DNA of 64,000 nt from Anaerolineaceae bacterium UBA1415 (GTDB lineage Bacteria > Chloroflexota > Anaerolineae > Anaerolineales > Anaerolineaceae): assembly GCA_002305635.1 (NCBI GenBank), contig DBPR01000020.1, positions 21,303-85,302 of the forward strand. Direction: 5' to 3'. The notes under the pieces were generated by a model that worked only from the letters and a program-made list of their open reading frames with translations, did no database searches and had not been told where the DNA came from. Shown piece after piece: positions 55,380 to 63,811 of this stretch (the first letter of the stretch is position 1; each line of letters begins with the position of its first letter). A program made the position numbers and the translations under genes.

Positions 55380-55640
55380 TTCCCCAGAGGGGGTCTTGCC
55401 CAGGTCAACCTTCGCATTAGAAAATGAAATTTACGGATGGGTAACTGTCCTTGTCATGGTGTTACCCCCGTCCGAATACTATTCTGCTCGATTGGGTCAA
55501 ATAACAGATCAATAGGCCAGAGACCTTGACCCTGGAAACCAGAGTAAACAGTCAGCCCTTCGGGCAACCCCTCACTCTGATGCTCAGAGCGCAAGCAGTC
55601 CGCCCTTCGGGCACCTTCTCCCCGCGGAGAAGGCTTAGGC
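55380..55640. repeat. cluster of intergenic repeats after rpsJ
   Basis: Palindromic repeat copy 3, ACGGATGGGTAAC (55433-55445) / GTTACCCCCGTCCG (55461-55474), then CAGCCCTTCGGGC and CAGTCCGCCCTTCGGGCAC with CTTCTCCCCGCGGAGAAGG (55551-55635). The latter matches the 26.03 kb copy. No gene seen in 55302-55678. Confidence 0.6.
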
Positions 55641-55678
55641 TGCAGCCTGTCAGGGTATGCCCGCATTGCCTTGAATCA

Positions 55679-56359
55679 TCAACGATAAGGCCCAAACTTT
55701 GGCAGGCTATCTGGGGAGACCCGCGTAAGGCGGTCGGTCTTTGGGCTGAGCAGGTAGGTGTTGCCGTCACGATGCAGGACGGGGATGCGGCGGCGTTTTT
55801 TGATGAAGTGTTCCCGCATGTCTTCGGAAAGCCAGTAGTAACTGTCGTACTCACTGGGATGTTCAAAAAGCAACTGGTCGTAAATATCCAGAAACTCCCG
55901 CCGGTATTGATCCGAAACCTGGGCGAGGTTGCTGATGACCCAACAAACCTGCTCAAAGTCCCAGTTGTAAGTCAGGCCGATCAGGCGGTCATCGGCGGTG
56001 ATGTAGGGAGAAAAAGGAAACTGACGGCAGCTGAGGGTGCGGTATTCGCGTTCGCAATGGGCCGGGCCGAGGCAAGCCATCAGGTGCATGTAATTTGGGG
56101 TTTCAGCCTGCATCTTCTCTTTGTCGATCGGGTCGCAGGGGCATTCGTCGCCCCGCAGCCGATGCCAGAGTTTGGTATTGGTTTTCAGGTAAGCCCATTC
56201 CTCTTTGAGCGCGACCGGGACGGCAACGCAGATATCGCAACAAAAAGGCTTGCCGGAGGGGTTGTATTGCCGACAAATATCGCCGCAGTCCTGCTCACAG
56301 ATCGGGGAGGCGAAGCGTGCGTAGAGATCGGGGATGTTGAGATTGGGTTTGTAGGCCAT
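55679..56359 (-). CDS. cysteine-rich protein of unknown function
   Basis: 226 residues with about 11 cysteines, most in the first 120. These include CEQDCGDIC, FCCDICVAV, ECPCDP and LGPAHCEREYRTLSC. The layout recalls the YkgJ-type putative zinc- or iron-chelating proteins, but I cannot confirm the family. Cytoplasmic (no signal). The start is minus-strand ATG 56359, with weak ribosome signals. It runs opposite to the ribosomal operon it interrupts. Confidence 0.65.
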   Translation of the reverse strand: MAYKPNLNIPDLYARFASPICEQDCGDICRQYNPSGKPFCCDICVAVPVALKEEWAYLKTNTKLWHRLRGDECPCDPIDKEKMQAETPNYMHLMACLGPAHCEREYRTLSCRQFPFSPYITADDRLIGLTYNWDFEQVCWVISNLAQVSDQYRREFLDIYDQLLFEHPSEYDSYYWLSEDMREHFIKKRRRIPVLHRDGNTYLLSPKTDRLTRVSPDSLPKFGPYR

Positions 56360-56432
56360 GAGAGAGATTTTACATCAAAAAATGTCGTTTTATCGTCATA
56401 AACCGAAAAATATAAGAAAAAATATGGTAAAA

Positions 56433-56482
56433 TCCAGATAATCGGGAATTGAATTCCTGATTATCTGGAGTAGCACTCCAGA
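56433..56482 (+). promoter_or_regulatory. overlapping alternative hairpins before the AAA ATPase
   Basis: An 18-base-arm palindrome (56433-56469; TCCAGATAATC...GATTATCTGGA, one G-U) shares its last bases with a second hairpin CTGGAGT-AGC-ACTCCAG (56466-56482). Both cannot form at once. It could be a protein operator or an attenuator-like switch. Confidence 0.55.
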
Positions 56483-56512
56483 AAAGTCTAAAACTGTGGT
56501 TTTGGAGGTGCC

Positions 56513-57727
56513 ATGTATATCAAGCGACAGATCGAAGATACAATTCTCAATGCGTCGAAAACTTTTCCCGTAGTTTTGCTGACTGGTCCAAGACAGACAG
56601 GTAAAAGCACTGTGCTAAAGCACCTTTCCGAAGAGACAAGGGCTTACGTCACGCTTGATGATCCGCAGATCCGTTTTTTGGCAAGGAATTCTCCGGAACT
56701 CTTTTTTCAGCGCTTTCAGCCTCCTCTTCTTATCGATGAAATCCAGTATGCGCCGCAATTATTCCCTTACATAAAAATGATCTGTGATGAGCGGCAGGAA
56801 AATGGCTTGTTCTGGATGACCGGCTCCCAGGTTTTTGAAATGATGCGCAATGTTCAGGAATCTTTGGCTGGACGAGTCTGTTTGCTGAAACTGTATGGTT
56901 TTTCGCAGGCGGAAAAGGTGGGACGCGCGGCATTGCCGTTTCCACCGGAGCTGGAAGGTCTGATCGAACTCGCATCGTCCAGAGTGGAGGGTCAGGACGT
57001 GGATATCTTTGATTCCATTTGGAAAGGCTCCATGCCAAGGGTGTTCACCCAAGCAGAAATGGATGTGGAAGCTTATTACGCGTCTTACATGCAAACCTAT
57101 CTTGAACGGGATATCCGTTCGATCACAAATATAAGGAATGAGGGCAGCTTTGTGAAATTCGTGCAGTTGATCGCTGCACGAACAGCGCAGGAGCTAAATA
57201 TTGCGTCTTTGTCGAGGGAGATTGAAGTTGACGCAAAAACCTGCCGCAGCTGGCTTGATATTTTATTGACGACCGGGCTGGTGATCGAGCTGCCGGCTTT
57301 TTCCGGGAACCTGAGTGACCGCCTGATCAAACGCCCGAAGATCTATTTTATGGATACCGGACTGGCGTGCTACCTGACTGGTTGGCAGGACGCGAGAGCG
57401 CTGGAAGCGGGCAGCTTCGCGGGGGCAATCTTTGAAACCTGGGTGATTGCTGAGATCCTGAAAAGCTGGTGGTTCAACGGGAAATTGCCACGGTTCAACT
57501 ATTACCGGGATAAGAACCAAAGCGAAATCGATCTGATCATTCAGAGAAATCAAAAAATCTATCCTTTTGAGATCAAGAAAAGTTCCTCAGCAAGTCATGT
57601 TTTCAGAAACTTTTCTGAGATCCGGAATATGGGTCAGGAACTGGGATTTGGCGGGGTGATCAGCTTGTCACCAAATCTCTTACCAGTAGGCGAATATTAC
57701 TGGATGATCCCAGCCTGGATGTTGTAG
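56513..57727 (+). CDS. AAA_14/DUF4143-type ATPase
   Basis: 404 residues. Walker A LTGPRQTGKST near 24-34, Walker B LLIDEIQY near 72-79, sensor-like TGSQ near 101-104. Then a winged-helix stretch (about 215-265) and a C-terminal DUF4143 region with a nuclease-like YRDKNQSEIDLIIQ...PFEIKKS (D-x-n-E-x-K arrangement). Such proteins are widespread, often horizontally moved, and of unknown role. Good ribosome site GGAGGTG. Sits inside the split S10 operon with palindromes upstream. Confidence 0.88.
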   Translation: MYIKRQIEDTILNASKTFPVVLLTGPRQTGKSTVLKHLSEETRAYVTLDDPQIRFLARNSPELFFQRFQPPLLIDEIQYAPQLFPYIKMICDERQENGLFWMTGSQVFEMMRNVQESLAGRVCLLKLYGFSQAEKVGRAALPFPPELEGLIELASSRVEGQDVDIFDSIWKGSMPRVFTQAEMDVEAYYASYMQTYLERDIRSITNIRNEGSFVKFVQLIAARTAQELNIASLSREIEVDAKTCRSWLDILLTTGLVIELPAFSGNLSDRLIKRPKIYFMDTGLACYLTGWQDARALEAGSFAGAIFETWVIAEILKSWWFNGKLPRFNYYRDKNQSEIDLIIQRNQKIYPFEIKKSSSASHVFRNFSEIRNMGQELGFGGVISLSPNLLPVGEYYWMIPAWML

Positions 57728-57978
57728 TTATCCAGAAAGAGCAGAGGCAAACCGGTTTCTTAACAAGGAGTTGTCAGCAGGAATCATCTCAAGGGTGACG
57801 GGATACGGAATCCACCCTATCAACAGGCAACTTTGACCCTCACCCCGGCTTCGCCGACCCTCTCCCGCTGAGAGGGCTTTAATCACCTTAAGACACCTAA
57901 TAATTCCTGGCAGATCGTTCGGATTATTCCATTCCTGTGGTAAAATTCCAATCCTCAAAAGAAACGGGGATAATGCAT
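57728..57978. repeat. intergenic region after the ATPase
   Basis: CACCCCGGCTTCGCCGACCC and CCCTCTCCCGC-TGAGAGGG (57840-57878) form small hairpins similar in style to the repeats near 13.3 and 55.6 kb. No gene seen. Confidence 0.5.
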
Positions 57979-58010
57979 AATTCCCGGAGAGCAAAGTCAC
58001 GGGAATTTTT
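57979..58010 (+). terminator. terminator-like hairpin upstream of rplC promoter
   Basis: AATTCCCG / CGGGAATT with a 13-base loop and TTT; just before the rplC promoter, insulating it from the ATPase gene. Confidence 0.6.
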
Positions 58011-58020
58011 CAAAAAAAGC

Positions 58021-58049
58021 TTGCATTAGCAGGGGCGGTGTGATATTAT
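58021..58049 (+). promoter_or_regulatory. promoter of the rplC operon
   Basis: TTGCAT, 17 bases, TATTAT, with a leader of about 155 bases before rplC. It supports independent transcription of the rplC-rplE block. Confidence 0.65.
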
Positions 58050-58210
58050 TGACAGGCTACCTTGCAGGTAGTTCTATTTATGTGGCAATTTAAGAATGTA
58101 TCCCGAGTGGACAGAGACGTTGCATAGGGTGCATTAACTGGATTGTGCGGAGATGATGCGGCTAGCCCAGGCCGACAGTCTCGCAAGAATTATTAAAACA
58201 GGAGAATAGA

Positions 58211-58843
58211 ATGTTAAAAGGGCTAATAGGTAAAAAGATCGGAATGACCCAGATCTTCGATGGAGACGGCCGCGCCGTCCCGGTAACGTTAATCGAAGCT
58301 GGGCCTTGTTTTGTTTCCCAGATCAAAACCCTGGCAAACGACGGCTACAATGCCGTTCAGCTGGCTTTTGACGAAGTGAAACCAAAACGCCTCAGCAAAG
58401 CTGAACTTGGTCATCTTAAGACCAACAACCTCCCCCCAGTGCGCACGCTGCGCGAGTTCCGCACCAACAAGTTGGAAGGGATCAATCCCGGTGATGAGAT
58501 CGACGCCTCTGTTTTTGAAGTTGGCGATTTCGTCGATGTGATCGGTACGTCCAAAGGTAAAGGTTTCGCAGGCGCGATGAAGCGTTGGAATTTTGGCGGC
58601 GGCGTCATGACTCACGGTCAGTCAGACCGTCAGCGCTCCCCCGGTTCATCCGGTTCCGGTACGACCCCAGGTCGTGTTTTCAAAGGCAAGAAACGCCCCG
58701 GTCGTATGGGTAACGAGCGGGTAACCTCTTCCCACATCCGTGTCGCGTTTGTTGACCCTGAACGCAACCTGATCGGTGTGCATGGATCTGTTCCTGGCGC
58801 AAAGGGCGGCACCGTCATGATCAAGGCGGCTCGCAAGCAGTAG
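58211..58843 (+). CDS. rplC: 50S ribosomal protein L3
   Basis: 210 residues, normal. MLKGLIGKKIGMTQIF start, GKGFAGAMKRWNF and the GRVFKGKKRPGRMGNERVT tail. AGGAG precedes ATG 58211. First gene of the restarted S10 operon. Confidence 0.97.
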   Translation: MLKGLIGKKIGMTQIFDGDGRAVPVTLIEAGPCFVSQIKTLANDGYNAVQLAFDEVKPKRLSKAELGHLKTNNLPPVRTLREFRTNKLEGINPGDEIDASVFEVGDFVDVIGTSKGKGFAGAMKRWNFGGGVMTHGQSDRQRSPGSSGSGTTPGRVFKGKKRPGRMGNERVTSSHIRVAFVDPERNLIGVHGSVPGAKGGTVMIKAARKQ

Positions 58844-58869
58844 GCTTGTGGTGAATGGAGAATGTGAAA

Positions 58870-59499
58870 ATGAAAGTTGATGTTTTTAACTTAAAAGGCG
58901 AAAAGACAGACAGCATTGAACTGCCCGAAGAGATTTTCGGCGCCAAGGTGAATGTTGATCTGATGCATCAGGCTTACCAGCGCCAGATGGCCAATGCTCG
59001 TTTGGGTACGCATAACACCAAGCGCCGCGGCGAAGTTCGCGGCGGCGGCGCGAAACCCTGGAAACAAAAGGGTACCGGCCGCGCGCGACGCGGCAGCATG
59101 ATCAACGCTCAGTCTGTGGGCGGTGGTCGCATCCACACCCCGAAACCGCGTGATTATTCGCAGTTGATGCCCCGCAAGATGCGCCGCGCTGCATTGCGCT
59201 CGGCTCTGACCGTGGTTGCCAACGGCGAGAAACTGATCATGCTTGACAGCATTGAGATGAAAGAAGCCAAAACGGCTGAACTTGCCAAGGCTCTCAAGAA
59301 CCTGACCGGCAATAAGCGCGCGTTGGTGCTTGTGCCTGATAAAAGCGAAAAAAGCGAAAATCTGATCAAATCCGGCCGCAATCTGGCCGAAGCGAAACTG
59401 TTGCAGGCAAATTACCTCAACATTCGCGATCTGCTCAGTTTCGAGAAAGTTATCATCCCGCTTGCTTCACTTGACGTGATCAAGGCTTATCTGGGATAG
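58870..59499 (+). CDS. rplD: 50S ribosomal protein L4
   Basis: 209 residues. Extended loop RRGEVRGGGAKPWKQKGTGRARRGS reaches into the exit tunnel (shown here in overlapping parts: GEVRGGGAKPWKQKGTG). In E. coli L4 also represses this operon. ATG 58870 follows GGAGA; the ATG at 58855 overlaps that site. Confidence 0.96.
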   Translation: MKVDVFNLKGEKTDSIELPEEIFGAKVNVDLMHQAYQRQMANARLGTHNTKRRGEVRGGGAKPWKQKGTGRARRGSMINAQSVGGGRIHTPKPRDYSQLMPRKMRRAALRSALTVVANGEKLIMLDSIEMKEAKTAELAKALKNLTGNKRALVLVPDKSEKSENLIKSGRNLAEAKLLQANYLNIRDLLSFEKVIIPLASLDVIKAYLG

Positions 59500-59512
59500 A
59501 AAGGGTAGCAGC

Positions 59513-59818
59513 ATGAGCATCTCAGTATTTGATATCCTGCGACGCCCTGTCGTGACCGAAAAATCAAACTATCTTGCCAGCAAGTTGGGCCAGTATGTGT
59601 TTGAGGTTAAGAGCGATGTGACCCGTGAACAGGTCAAAACCGCTGTTGAAACCGCTTTCGATGTCGACGTTGTGCGTGTCAATATCATCAATCTGCCTGC
59701 CAAGGCACACCGCAACTCCCGCAATCGCCGATTGGTTGTGCGAAGCAGCGGTTATAAGAAGGCGATCGTAACCCTGAAACCGGGTGACAGCATCCCTGTG
59801 TTTGAAGGAGTAGAATAA
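59513..59818 (+). CDS. rplW: 50S ribosomal protein L23
   Basis: 101 residues: ILRRPVVTEKSNYLA start, VNIINLPAKAHR middle. Surrounds the tunnel exit and docks trigger factor and SRP. Its stop shares one base with the rplB start (TAATG). Confidence 0.95.
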   Translation: MSISVFDILRRPVVTEKSNYLASKLGQYVFEVKSDVTREQVKTAVETAFDVDVVRVNIINLPAKAHRNSRNRRLVVRSSGYKKAIVTLKPGDSIPVFEGVE

Positions 59819-60657
59819 TGGCCGTTAAGATTTATAAACCCAAGACTCCTGGTCAGCGCCATAAGAGCGGTTTTACGTTTGAAGAAATCACCAAGACCAC
59901 TCCCGAGCGTCGTTTGACCGTTATTCGCAAGCAACATTCCGGCCGCAACGCGCTGGGTCGTGTGACTGTTCGCCATCGCGGCGGCGGCGCCCGACGCCAG
60001 ATCCGTTTGGTGGATTTCAAGCGCAACAAGGCCAATATCCCCGCCAAGGTTGCCGCGATCGAATATGATCCCAACCGCACAGCCCGATTGGCTTTACTAC
60101 ACTATGCCGATGGCGAGAAACGCTATATCATCGCCCCGATCGGCGTCAAAGTTGGCGATACTCTGATGTCTGGTTCCAGCGTTGAAATTCGCCCCGGCAA
60201 CAATCTGCCTTTGGCGAATATTCCGATCGGTACCACCGTTCACGCGGTTGAACTGCACCCCGGCAAGGGCGCGCAATTGGTTCGCTCGGCTGGCGCTTCA
60301 GCGCAACTGCTGGCGAAGGAAGGCAAATATGCCCATATCCGCATGCCAAGTGGCGAGGTTCGCTTGGTTCTGCAGGAATGCAGCGCCTCGATCGGCCAGG
60401 TCGGCAATGTGGAACACAGCAATGTCAAGCTCGGCAAGGCCGGTCGCAAACGCCACCTCGGGCGCCGTCCCGAAGTCCGCGGTTCCGCGATGTCCCCGAG
60501 GGACCATCCTCATGGTGGTGGTGAAGGACGTTCCAACATTGGTATGCCCGGTCCAAAGACCCCGTGGGGCAAGCCAACCCTTGGTTACAAGACACGACGC
60601 AACAAGCGTACGGATGACATGATTGTTCGCCACCGCTCAAAGGCCAAGCGCAGATAG
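59818..60657 (+). CDS. rplB: 50S ribosomal protein L2
   Basis: 279 residues. RHRGGGARRQIRLVDFKR, the GRRPEVRGSAMSPRDHPHGG motif with the histidine needed for peptidyl-transferase activity, and the KTRRNKRT end. Coupled to rplW. Confidence 0.97.
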   Translation: MAVKIYKPKTPGQRHKSGFTFEEITKTTPERRLTVIRKQHSGRNALGRVTVRHRGGGARRQIRLVDFKRNKANIPAKVAAIEYDPNRTARLALLHYADGEKRYIIAPIGVKVGDTLMSGSSVEIRPGNNLPLANIPIGTTVHAVELHPGKGAQLVRSAGASAQLLAKEGKYAHIRMPSGEVRLVLQECSASIGQVGNVEHSNVKLGKAGRKRHLGRRPEVRGSAMSPRDHPHGGGEGRSNIGMPGPKTPWGKPTLGYKTRRNKRTDDMIVRHRSKAKRR

Positions 60658-60685
60658 CGGTTGAGAGACAGAAAAGGATTTTGAA

Positions 60686-60955
60686 ATGTCGCGATCATTG
60701 AAAAAAGGGCCATTTGTAGACCCGAAATTACTACAAAGAATTGAAGATATGAACCAAAAAGGCGAGAAGAAGGTTCTGCGAACCTGGAGTCGCGCCAGCA
60801 CCATCTTCCCGCAGATGGTTGGTCATACAATCGCTGTTCATAACGGACGCCGTCATGTGCCGATCTATGTGACTGAAAACATGGTCGGTCATCGTTTGGG
60901 CGAATTTGCGCCGACACGCTGGTTCCGTGGACATGTTGCGGAAAAGGGCAGGTAA
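60686..60955 (+). CDS. rpsS: 30S ribosomal protein S19
   Basis: 89 residues: MSRSLKKGPFVDPKLL start and GHRLGEFAPTRWFRGH end. AAAAGGA precedes the start. Confidence 0.96.
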   Translation: MSRSLKKGPFVDPKLLQRIEDMNQKGEKKVLRTWSRASTIFPQMVGHTIAVHNGRRHVPIYVTENMVGHRLGEFAPTRWFRGHVAEKGR

Positions 60956-60958
60956 GAG

Positions 60959-61300
60959 ATGACACAGGAAATTACCGCAAAGCTCTCTAATTTCAGAGAA
61001 TCTGCCCAGAAGACCCGCCTGGTGGTGGACCTTGTTCGGGGTAAGAAGGTTACGGAAGCGCTTGATATTCTGAGCCTGACCCCCAAAAAAGCAGCCGCCC
61101 CGGTTCGCAAGTTGATCTATTCGGCTATGTCCAACGCGGAAGAAAACTTCGGCGTCAGCCGTGATGACCTCGTTGTTCACCAGATCTTTGCTGACGAAGC
61201 ACGCACACGCAAGTGGCGCCGCTTCGGTGCACGCGGTCGGTTTAAGCCAGAACTGAGACGCAGCTCTCATGTGACGGTCATTTTGCGCGAAGTCGAGTAG
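60959..61300 (+). CDS. rplV: 50S ribosomal protein L22
   Basis: 113 residues with SAQKTRLVVDLVRGKKV and the C-terminal tunnel hairpin RRFGARGRFKPELRRSSHV. Begins three bases after rpsS. Confidence 0.95.
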   Translation: MTQEITAKLSNFRESAQKTRLVVDLVRGKKVTEALDILSLTPKKAAAPVRKLIYSAMSNAEENFGVSRDDLVVHQIFADEARTRKWRRFGARGRFKPELRRSSHVTVILREVE

Positions 61301-61315
61301 AGGTAAGGAGAAACT

Positions 61316-61993
61316 ATGGGTCGAAAAGTACATCCAATTGGTTTTCGTCTTGGCATCAACAAGCCCTGGTTGGGGCGCTGGTATGCCGAAGGTAAGGAAT
61401 ATACCGAACAATTGCACCAGGATATGAAACTGCGTGAAATGGTTATGAAAGATACTGAACGCGCGGGCGTTTCCTCTGTTGAGATCGAACGCTATCCCGG
61501 CAAAGTTAAGGTCACGCTGCAAACAGCCAAACCTGGCATTCTGATCGGTCGCAAAGGCGAGAACGTGAAAGAAATCAGACAAAAGCTCGAAGCCTTGACC
61601 GGCAAGAAGATTGATCTGGAAGTGAAAGAGATCAAAGCTGCTGACGCGGACGCGTTTTTGGTTGCGCAGAACATTGCCAGCCAACTGGAACGCCGTATCA
61701 GCTATCGCCGTGCAATGAAGCGAGCGATCCAGCAAGCCCTGCGCCAGGGTGCGGAAGGTATCAAAGTTACTGTTGGTGGTCGTTTGTCCGGTGCGGAAAT
61801 GGCAAGAAGTGTAACTTTGCGTGAAGGTCGTGTGCCGCTGCAGACGCTGCGCGCCAACATCGAGTTTTCCAGAGCTACCGCCAGCACGACATTTGGCCAG
61901 ATTGGTATCAAGGTCTGGGTTTATAAAGGCATCGTCATGGATCAACCGGAAGAAAAGGTTGAGTCTACCGAGGGTGTTTATATTAGCGAGTAA
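61316..61993 (+). CDS. rpsC: 30S ribosomal protein S3
   Basis: 225 residues. N-terminal GRKVHPIGFRLGI, KH domain with LIGRKGENVKEI, C-terminal S3 domain with GRLSGAEMARS. The end (EKVESTEGVYISE) is short and acidic. AAGGAG precedes ATG 61316. Confidence 0.97.
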   Translation: MGRKVHPIGFRLGINKPWLGRWYAEGKEYTEQLHQDMKLREMVMKDTERAGVSSVEIERYPGKVKVTLQTAKPGILIGRKGENVKEIRQKLEALTGKKIDLEVKEIKAADADAFLVAQNIASQLERRISYRRAMKRAIQQALRQGAEGIKVTVGGRLSGAEMARSVTLREGRVPLQTLRANIEFSRATASTTFGQIGIKVWVYKGIVMDQPEEKVESTEGVYISE

Positions 61994-62020
61994 TTATCGT
62001 AGCGAGTGAGGTAGCAGATT

Positions 62021-62446
62021 ATGTTGATGCCAAAGAGAGTAAAGTACCGCAAGCAGATGCGCGGCCGCATGAAAGGCAAGTCCTATCGCGGCGCGAACGT
62101 CAACTTCGGTGATTATGGATTGAAAGCCCTGGACTGCGGCTATATGACTGCCCGCCAGATCGAATCAGCCCGCCGCGCGATCGTCGGCGAGATGAAACGA
62201 CGCGGCAAGGTGTGGGTGCGGGTCTTCCCCGATAAACCCTATACCAAGCGTGCAGCTGAAACCCGTATGGGTAAGGGTAAAGGCGCAGTGGACCACTGGG
62301 TGGCAGTGATCCGCCCCGGAAGAATTCTGTTCGAGATCGGTGGTACCGATCCCGCCACAGCAGCCCGGGCATTACGCAAGGCGCGTTTTAAGCTTGGTTT
62401 TAAGACCAAGGTCGTATCAAGAGAAGTATTAGGAGAAGGTTCATGA
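62021..62446 (+). CDS. rplP: 50S ribosomal protein L16
   Basis: 141 residues, MPKRVKYRKQMRGRM start after two extra residues (ATG 62021; ATG 62027 is an alternative), TRMGKGKGAVDHWVA motif. Four-base overlap with rpmC (ATGA). Confidence 0.96.
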   Translation: MLMPKRVKYRKQMRGRMKGKSYRGANVNFGDYGLKALDCGYMTARQIESARRAIVGEMKRRGKVWVRVFPDKPYTKRAAETRMGKGKGAVDHWVAVIRPGRILFEIGGTDPATAARALRKARFKLGFKTKVVSREVLGEGS

Positions 62447-62652
62447 AAGCCAAAGAAGTAAGAGAACTTTCTGTAGAAGAAATTAAAACAAAACTCATGA
62501 ACACCCGGCAGGAGCTGATGAATTTGCGCTTCCAGCTGGTGACCGGTCAATTGACCGATACAAGCCGTTTCAAGCTTGCCCGTCGCGATGTTGCCAGGCT
62601 TCAGACCATCCTAAACGAACGTGTTCGCGATGAGAAGGAAGGTAAGAAATGA
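62443..62652 (+). CDS. rpmC: 50S ribosomal protein L29
   Basis: 69 residues: KAKEVRELSVEEIKTKL helix and RRDVARLQTILNER helix. Overlaps both neighbours by four bases, giving a tightly coupled rplP-rpmC-rpsQ-rplN string. Confidence 0.93.
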   Translation: MKAKEVRELSVEEIKTKLMNTRQELMNLRFQLVTGQLTDTSRFKLARRDVARLQTILNERVRDEKEGKK

Positions 62653-63014
62653 ACAAACGACGTCGTTTAACCGGTACCGTCAAATCCAATAAAATGGAAA
62701 AGACCGTTATCGTTGAAGTGACCCGCACTTATCAGCACCCCCTGTATCACAAGGTCGTGCGGAGTGCCAAAGACTATAAAGCTCATGACGAACTCGGCTG
62801 CAATATCGGCGATAAGGTCGTTATCGTTGAATCACGCCCCTTCTCAAAGACTGTGACCTGGATGATCGAGAAGATCGTGCAGGTTGAAGTTCGCCAGGAA
62901 GGTGTCGTCAGCCAGGAAGAGACCATCGAAGAGGTGGAAGCTCTGGTTGCTGAAGAAGACGTGGTCGAAGAAGCTGCCGAAGTTGTTGAAGACGAAGAAG
63001 AGAGTGCAGCATGA
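62649..63014 (+). CDS. rpsQ: 30S ribosomal protein S17 with acidic C-terminal tail
   Basis: 121 residues. The first 85 or so are ordinary S17 (RRLTGTVKSNKMEKTVIVEV, HDELGCNIGDKVVIVESRP). From about residue 88 there is a strongly acidic tail (EETIEEVEALVAEEDVVEE and DEEESAA). Usual S17 is 80-90 residues. Overlaps rplN by four bases. Confidence 0.95.
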   Translation: MNKRRRLTGTVKSNKMEKTVIVEVTRTYQHPLYHKVVRSAKDYKAHDELGCNIGDKVVIVESRPFSKTVTWMIEKIVQVEVRQEGVVSQEETIEEVEALVAEEDVVEEAAEVVEDEEESAA

Positions 63015-63382
63015 TCCAGAAGGAAAGTCGTTTAGTTGTTGCTGACAACACCGGAGCCCGCGAATTGCTGGTTATCCATATTGTTGGTGGTACACGTCGC
63101 CGTTATGCTGCTGTTGGTGATATTGTTGTTGCGACCGTAAAGACCGCAACCCCGCAGGCTTCTGTTAAGAAGAGCGAGATCATCAAGGCTGTCATCGTGC
63201 GCACTGCCAAGGCCTATCGCCGACCAGATGGTTCCACCATCTGTTTCGATGACAACGCCGCGGTCGTCCTGGATAATGACGGTGTCAACCCCCGTGGTAC
63301 CCGTATCTTTGGTCCGGTCGCACGCGAACTGCGTGAAAAAGGCTACATGAAAATTGTTTCATTGGCTCCGGAAGTGCTGTAG
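63011..63382 (+). CDS. rplN: 50S ribosomal protein L14
   Basis: 123 residues, normal length: MIQKESRLVVADNTGARE start, RPDGSTICFDDNAAVVLD and GTRIFGPVARELR end. Confidence 0.97.
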   Translation: MIQKESRLVVADNTGARELLVIHIVGGTRRRYAAVGDIVVATVKTATPQASVKKSEIIKAVIVRTAKAYRRPDGSTICFDDNAAVVLDNDGVNPRGTRIFGPVARELREKGYMKIVSLAPEVL

Positions 63383-63402
63383 TCAATGATAGGAGTGAGC
63401 AA

Positions 63403-63795
63403 ATGAAAATGAAGATTCGGAAAGGTGATCGAGTTCGCGTGATGCGCGGTGATGACAAAGACAAAGTCGGTGAAGTCATCCGTGTGCTGCCGAAAGAGAA
63501 CCGTGTAGTGGTGCAGGGTGTCAACCTTGCCAGTAAACATCAAAAGCAGACCCAAATGGGCGGCAAGACGATCCCGGCCGGCATTCGTGAATTCGAAGTG
63601 CCGATCGATCTGTCCAATGTCGCGTTGGTGGACAGTGCTGCTGAGAAAGAAGCCAAAGAAACCCGCCGTACAAGAAAAGCCAGGGCTACCGAAGAAGTGA
63701 AAGCTGAAAAGAAGACCACTCGCGCCAAGACCGCGAGCTCTACCAAGGAAGCCAAGCCCAAAACCAGCATAAAGACGGATGCCGAAGGCAAATAG
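63403..63795 (+). CDS. rplX: 50S ribosomal protein L24 with basic C-terminal tail
   Basis: 130 residues. Core KOW protein to about residue 85 (IRKGDRVRVMRGDDKDKVG, VNLASKHQKQTQ). Then a lysine/arginine/alanine-rich tail of about 45 residues (KETRRTRKARATEEVKAEKK, KTTRAKTASSTKEAKPK), longer than the usual 100-110-residue protein. Confidence 0.94.
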   Translation: MKMKIRKGDRVRVMRGDDKDKVGEVIRVLPKENRVVVQGVNLASKHQKQTQMGGKTIPAGIREFEVPIDLSNVALVDSAAEKEAKETRRTRKARATEEVKAEKKTTRAKTASSTKEAKPKTSIKTDAEGK

Positions 63796-63811
63796 GCGCA
63801 GGTGAGCAGAT

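Noticed and set aside
55526..56401. 291-codon plus-strand frame over the cysteine-rich gene
   Set aside because: It begins inside the repeat cluster and is antisense to a frame with ordered cysteine motifs; the minus-strand reading is more protein-like.
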